From: JASFEQ01 sp050122535
GTDB lineage: Bacteria > Desulfobacterota > DSM-4660 > Desulfatiglandales > HGW-15
DNA: 17,609 nucleotides
Reading direction: 5' to 3'
NCBI GenBank assembly: GCA_050122535.1
Contig: JASFIT010000044.1
Span: 1-17,609 of the forward strand
Under the pieces are notes generated by a model. The model was not told where the DNA came from and did not search any database. It saw only the letters and a list, made by a program, of their open reading frames with translations. The position numbers and the translations under genes are program-made. Numbering within the stretch: position 1 is the stretch's first letter; every line of letters begins with the position of its first letter. Shown piece after piece: positions 13,357 through 17,609 of this stretch.

Positions 13357-16300
13357 ATGCGTAGAATTGTCTATCTCGTTGGCAGAAGCGTAGATTCCAG
13401 GCAGCGTTTGCTGGCAAACAAGATAGGTTCGTGTGAAAACCAGTCTTTCCTTCACCTGGTCCCCACGAGAGGCAAGGTCATGGAGCTGGAGGTGGATCCC
13501 CAATTCTGGCTCAGGGTGAGGGTAGATACTTTAACCCGCATCATCTATCAGATTTTCGAAGAGCACCTCAAGTATGAACGCTTCAAAGATTACAGGCCCA
13601 TCGATGATGGCCTGAAGTTTCTCCTTATCAAGAAAATCCTTCAGACAAGAGGGACCCAAGCGGATGGCTTGGGCTATTTTGCTCCGCTTCTCTCAAGCAG
13701 TGATGAGGAGACGGATTTCCCTGGCATATATCGAAGTGTCTCCAATTTCTTTTCCTTACTCGTCAAGAATAATTTCCAAGACCGCTTTGTAGAAGATCTC
13801 GCCAGGAGAATAATTAGACTGGAGGAAGAAAGTCCGGGGGCTGGAGAGGAGAGATACGCCCTTGAAAGTGATTTAACATGGTTATTCGGTGATTTTGAAG
13901 AGATCAAGAAAGAGATCAAAGGGTATGATGATGACGATGCTGTATCCTCTGTCCGGTCTTACTTGAAGAATGGCGGCAAGCCTCACATTTTGAGGACAAC
14001 AGATATTCTCGTTTTAGATGGTTTTATTCAAATCTCAAGGGTGGAGGAGGATATCCTCTTTCATCTTTTTCGCCAGGTCCAAGAGGTGTGGTGGCTCATT
14101 GATTACGACAGTCGAGCAAAAGACCCTCTTGAGGATTTTCGGGAATCAGCAGGTCGGGAGCCCTTCTGGCACTGGAAGACCAGGGGCGGCTGGAACCATG
14201 AGGGGTTTGGTCAACATGGGGCCTACCGCGTCTCTAATTCCCTTGTGTCACTCATGGTGAGAGTTGAGGAAGCAGGGTTTGACGCCACAACTGAAAGGGC
14301 TATTGAACAGCCCTTTCCCAATCCGGTTGCTGGGGGTCTCTATTTCCATGGGCAGTTAGAGGAAGCGCCCAATGAAAGCCTCAAAATCAAGTCCTTTGCC
14401 CATAGGATAGATGAAGTCCGCGCCATTGCAGGTGAGATAAAAAGAATTATTTATGAAGATAACTTGGATGCATCTCGAGATCTGGGAAATATACGGGTCA
14501 TTTTCCCAGACCTTGATGATTATTCCTCCCTCATATCTGAGATATTTGGGTTATACAAGCTGCCTTTTAGTCTGACCAAAGGTCTACCCCTTTCCTCCCA
14601 TCCCCTTGCCAATATTTTCCGTTATATTGTTGAGATTCCTCTGAATCATTTCACGAGGGAAGATATTTTCAGCCTATTCTCCTCCCCCTTGATCAAAGGA
14701 AACGCAAAGGGAGATGTATCTGGTGGGGAATGGCTTGCAGACTTAGTCGGTGAGAATCTTTTTGCTGAAGAAGATCTCCCCGGAGTCGCCAGATTCATTT
14801 ACAACGAATCTAAGCGCAGGGGAGGTGTTGAATTGGACATATTTCTTTTTGATGAGGTGGCCCGAAAATGTGGTCTCAACAGACTGGGCTTAGATGTTTC
14901 AGGACTCTGGGGCGAGGCCCTTCAGTGGGTAAAGGACTATTATCGGGATCGTCTCGAACACACAATGGTACCCGAGGAAAAACAGAACCTACTCTCAGAG
15001 TATTTTCGGTTCCTGACCCAGATTGCCGTGTTGGGCGAGACATTGATCCCCTTTAAGGAGCTGATCTACCAAAAAAGTCCAGAGGGGATATTGGAATGCC
15101 TTTTACGGATTCTTGATATGATGGGATTTCCGGAGAATGTTGTAAAAATACCGGAAGAAACAGCTGAACTTGAATCCCAGGTGGTACGGTCTATGCTCAG
15201 ACGGGACATGAAGGCATATTCCCTATTGCAGGCCTTGTTCCAAGCCAGTGCGGGTGAGGTGAGACTTGCAGGAGAACTATTTAGGACTAAGGATGGTTAT
15301 CCGCTCCTTTCCCAATTCTATTCAGCTTTTCGATTTAGACTCAACAACGCTTTCCTCCTGGATGAACGCAATCCCAATGTTGTTCGTATTTCCCAGTGGC
15401 TCGAAATTAGGGGAAGGTCATTTGATTATGTCTTTGCGGGTGGGCTCACAGCGGATCAATTCCCCTTCAGGGAGGAGGTCAATTTTATCCTGCCAGAGGC
15501 ACCGAATAAGATGTATAGGATGAGGGACCTCATCGACGAATCCAAACATCTATTCAGCCATCTTCTCAGAAACACCCGTAAGTGCCTGTATCTCTCTTTT
15601 CCAAGGTATTCAGAGGAAAAAGAGGTTCAGCCCTCTCCGGTACTCATGGATCTGGAGGCCATGGTCAAATCCCACCTTGACCCTGATCACAAAAATAGGA
15701 ACCTTGAAGAGGTGTTTAGGTGGCAGGAGAACCTCTATCTCACATCAGAGGAAGAACTGTTGAACGCAACCCGCATAAAGCATGAATCCTCTGAAAGGGT
15801 AAAGGACAATCTATTTCCATTGGAACGGGTCGTCGTCAAACATGACTCACAAGCTGAGAACCTTGTGAGGTTGATCGGTGCCCCTCGATGCAGATGGGCT
15901 GAGGATGGCCTTTTTGAATATGATGGGCTCGTGAAAGGATCTGTTAAGTTTCATGCCTTCCTCAAGGAGAAGAACGAATTTTTCTCTCCTTCCCAGCTTG
16001 AGACCCTAGCCAATTGCCCAATGCGCTACCTTTTTGAGCATATCTATGGTCTCAAGGCCCTAGAAGAGCTTGACGCAGAAGTCTCTCGAAGGGAAATGGG
16101 CCAGCATTTGCATACCATATTAAGGAAGTTCTTTGAGAGGCTAAGAGATGAGGGGAAGAATGTGGCAGAGATAGGTCTCAACCGAGCCTTTGCCCTAGCC
16201 GAAGAGGTGGTTGATACATATTTCAGGGAGCGTCCTTTTCTGAATAAGCTGGAGTTCTATGAATTTCAAAAAAGGGAGTTCCTGGCGGGCCTGGAAGAAA

Positions 16301-17166
16301 CTGAGGCCAGCTCCGAGGATGGATTAAGGAAGAGGGAGGGTATTTTCGCCCAACTCCTACGATTTGAAGAAAGAGAATTCCATGACAAACTCCCTGCAGG
16401 CATGGAGTATGGGTTTGGACAGGAGGGAGAGACACCGGTCGTTTTGGGCAGGACGAGAATTCGGGGCTATATTGATCGATTTGATATTATGAGAGGGAAC
16501 GAGGAGGCGGTTTACGTTTATGATTATAAGACAGGCCGTATGCCCTCGTCAGAGATGGTCAAGAAAGGACTCTCCTTTCAACTACCCGCGTATGTGCTCG
16601 CCCTGAAAACAAACCTCCAGTGCAGAGCCATTTCAGCGGCCTTTTATGCCCTGAAGAGGGAGGTGCTTTTAAAAGAGAATCCCCTCAAGCAAAGAATGAA
16701 CGACCACTGGGAGGGAACGAGAGGACTTGATATCAGTGGCGTTCGGTTGATAGATGAATACGCTGATTGCTTAGTGGGACTCGTCAAGGAGGGATGTTTT
16801 CACCATTCCACGGATGAGGTACTATGCCCTCACTGTGAATTCAGGTATGCCTGTTACAGGGACATGAGAAGGATGGACTATCTTGTCCATTCAGAAATGG
16901 AGCATCATATTTATTCAGGCGAGAAGAATCTTGAAAAATGGAGAAGGGTGGATGAATTCAGAAAAGGATGGAAAGTCATAGCCCTGAGCATGCGAAAGGC
17001 CCTTAATCTCAAAACCCACTCAGCAAGGGCTAAACATTTCGAAGTGGTCATGGACTATAAGAACTGGTTACAGAAGAACGGTCATTCATTACCCTTTCGT
17101 GGCGACTATATAGACGAACTGCTCAGCAAGATAGGGCATTTTGAAAAAGAATATCTATCCTCCTGA
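13357..17166 (+). CDS. AddB-like PD-(D/E)XK nuclease with degenerate helicase fold
   Basis: 1269-aa protein of the AddB/RecB nuclease group that processes double-strand DNA ends for recombination, normally with AddA. The C-terminal nuclease domain starts at FSPSQLETLANCP (about 876-888). It has a conserved-type His segment MGQHLHTIL, the catalytic GYIDRFD (Asp1040), YDYKTG (Asp1056, Lys1058) and FQLPAY. Four cysteines, Cys887 plus CPHCEFRYAC (1157, 1160, 1166), match the AddB iron-sulfur cluster pattern. The middle has the AddB-like FDYVFAGGLTADQFP (689-703). The N-terminus has the first-strand pattern and a later LVPTRGK, but the expected Walker A GxxGxGKS reads GRSVDSRQ, so ATP binding there is probably lost, as in the inactivated-helicase AddB type. 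No addA neighbour is seen. Start ATG 13357 with GAGGAG 12 bases upstream. Its 3' end overlaps convergent pyrF by 12 bases. Confidence 0.88.
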   Translation: MRRIVYLVGRSVDSRQRLLANKIGSCENQSFLHLVPTRGKVMELEVDPQFWLRVRVDTLTRIIYQIFEEHLKYERFKDYRPIDDGLKFLLIKKILQTRGTQADGLGYFAPLLSSSDEETDFPGIYRSVSNFFSLLVKNNFQDRFVEDLARRIIRLEEESPGAGEERYALESDLTWLFGDFEEIKKEIKGYDDDDAVSSVRSYLKNGGKPHILRTTDILVLDGFIQISRVEEDILFHLFRQVQEVWWLIDYDSRAKDPLEDFRESAGREPFWHWKTRGGWNHEGFGQHGAYRVSNSLVSLMVRVEEAGFDATTERAIEQPFPNPVAGGLYFHGQLEEAPNESLKIKSFAHRIDEVRAIAGEIKRIIYEDNLDASRDLGNIRVIFPDLDDYSSLISEIFGLYKLPFSLTKGLPLSSHPLANIFRYIVEIPLNHFTREDIFSLFSSPLIKGNAKGDVSGGEWLADLVGENLFAEEDLPGVARFIYNESKRRGGVELDIFLFDEVARKCGLNRLGLDVSGLWGEALQWVKDYYRDRLEHTMVPEEKQNLLSEYFRFLTQIAVLGETLIPFKELIYQKSPEGILECLLRILDMMGFPENVVKIPEETAELESQVVRSMLRRDMKAYSLLQALFQASAGEVRLAGELFRTKDGYPLLSQFYSAFRFRLNNAFLLDERNPNVVRISQWLEIRGRSFDYVFAGGLTADQFPFREEVNFILPEAPNKMYRMRDLIDESKHLFSHLLRNTRKCLYLSFPRYSEEKEVQPSPVLMDLEAMVKSHLDPDHKNRNLEEVFRWQENLYLTSEEELLNATRIKHESSERVKDNLFPLERVVVKHDSQAENLVRLIGAPRCRWAEDGLFEYDGLVKGSVKFHAFLKEKNEFFSPSQLETLANCPMRYLFEHIYGLKALEELDAEVSRREMGQHLHTILRKFFERLRDEGKNVAEIGLNRAFALAEEVVDTYFRERPFLNKLEFYEFQKREFLAGLEETEASSEDGLRKREGIFAQLLRFEEREFHDKLPAGMEYGFGQEGETPVVLGRTRIRGYIDRFDIMRGNEEAVYVYDYKTGRMPSSEMVKKGLSFQLPAYVLALKTNLQCRAISAAFYALKREVLLKENPLKQRMNDHWEGTRGLDISGVRLIDEYADCLVGLVKEGCFHHSTDEVLCPHCEFRYACYRDMRRMDYLVHSEMEHHIYSGEKNLEKWRRVDEFRKGWKVIALSMRKALNLKTHSARAKHFEVVMDYKNWLQKNGHSLPFRGDYIDELLSKIGHFEKEYLSS

Positions 17167-17609
17167 TTGAAGACCCGCTTCTACTTCTTCTGCCACCTTC
17201 TTTGCCGCATCTGCCGGATCCTTGGCATCCCGGATGGGCCGACCCACCACAATATAATCGGAGCCCCGTTTCACAGCCATTTCAGGCGTGACGATTCGCT
17301 TTTGATCGTCCTGATCGACCAGAGACCAGGCAGGTCTTATTCCCGGGGTGACGGCGATCAGTTCCTCTCCCAATTCCTTTTTCACCATTCCCACTTCATG
17401 CCCCGAGCAGACCACACCATGACACCCCGCCTCTTTGGCTAGCCTGGCCTTCAAAAGCACGAGGGCAGAGAGATCTTCCACAGATTTGTCGTCATAGCCT
17501 AACGCTTTCAACTTCTCATGGTCGAGGCTTGTTAAAACCGTGATCGCCAGGATCTTTGTGCCGCCCGGGTTGTCTTCTGCGATGCCCTTGAGAACGTCCC
17601 CCCCTTCAT
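17155..17609 (-). CDS. pyrF: orotidine 5'-phosphate decarboxylase, 5' end cut by window edge
   Basis: Last step of de novo UMP synthesis: OMP to UMP plus CO2, cytosolic. The visible 151 codons are the C-terminal two thirds. They include GGTKILAITVLTSLDHEKL, GCHGVVCSGHE, VTPGIRP, the DDQKRIVTPEMAVKRGSDYI stretch and IVVGRPI with the phosphate-binding Arg. The N-terminal catalytic segment (Asp/Lys near the HDIPxTV motif) lies outside the window. The frame is open to the right edge; the ATG at 17609 is out of frame, and the TTG at 17511 is internal. It ends in TAG at 17155-17157, inside the last codons of the convergent AddB-like gene. Confidence 0.95.
   Translation of the reverse strand, partial: EGGDVLKGIAEDNPGGTKILAITVLTSLDHEKLKALGYDDKSVEDLSALVLLKARLAKEAGCHGVVCSGHEVGMVKKELGEELIAVTPGIRPAWSLVDQDDQKRIVTPEMAVKRGSDYIVVGRPIRDAKDPADAAKKVAEEVEAGLQSGG

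Noticed and set aside
17511..17609. pyrF starting at the TTG at 17511, or at the ATG at 17609
   Set aside because: In-frame pyrF homology continues to the window edge beyond 17511, and the ATG at 17609 is in another frame.

Overview
The window most likely comes from an anaerobic member of the Desulfobacterota (former Deltaproteobacteria). The evidence is a mercury-methylation gene pair (hgcA, hgcB), an ADP-forming acyl-CoA synthetase, a GGDEF/ATPase/HEAT-repeat protein, an MJ0042 zinc-ribbon membrane protein and an AddB-like nuclease. No ribosomal or other phylogenetic marker is present, so this is inference.

Layout, left to right. Positions 1-214 hold no convincing gene, only a strong GC hairpin that may be the end of an IS200/IS605-type element. 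From 215 to 11603 every gene is on the minus strand: a 1411-aa GGDEF + ATPase + duplicated-domain + HEAT-repeat signalling protein with its own promoter; a noncoding gap with a MITE-like palindromic repeat (4674-4825); a tight set of kptA-like, acyl-CoA synthetase and pncB genes (4832-9183); a noncoding gap with a long imperfect inverted repeat (9275-9496); then marR-hgcA-hgcB (9571-11603). From 11821 to 17166 the genes are on the plus strand: an MJ0042 zinc-ribbon membrane protein, a PaaI-type hotdog thioesterase and a 1269-aa AddB-like nuclease. The last gene, pyrF, runs convergently, overlaps the nuclease gene by 12 bases and is cut by the right edge.

The core is the marR-hgcA-hgcB unit. 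HgcA is the membrane corrinoid protein and HgcB the ferredoxin that together turn Hg(II) into methylmercury. The upstream MarR protein is rich in cysteine. A perfect 8-3-8 palindrome overlaps its -10 element and start codon, which points to autoregulation of the whole unit.

The most unusual observation is at the 5' end of hgcA. The hgcA frame continues upstream past its TTG codon through one in-frame UGA, preceded by a Cys codon, to an ATG 14 bases after the marR stop. Just after that UGA lies a stem-loop whose spacing, stem length and loop G fit the published bacterial SECIS model. HgcA may therefore be a selenoprotein with an N-terminal Cys-Sec motif here. The competing reading is a 29-codon leader ORF followed by a TTG-started hgcA with its own good ribosome-binding site.
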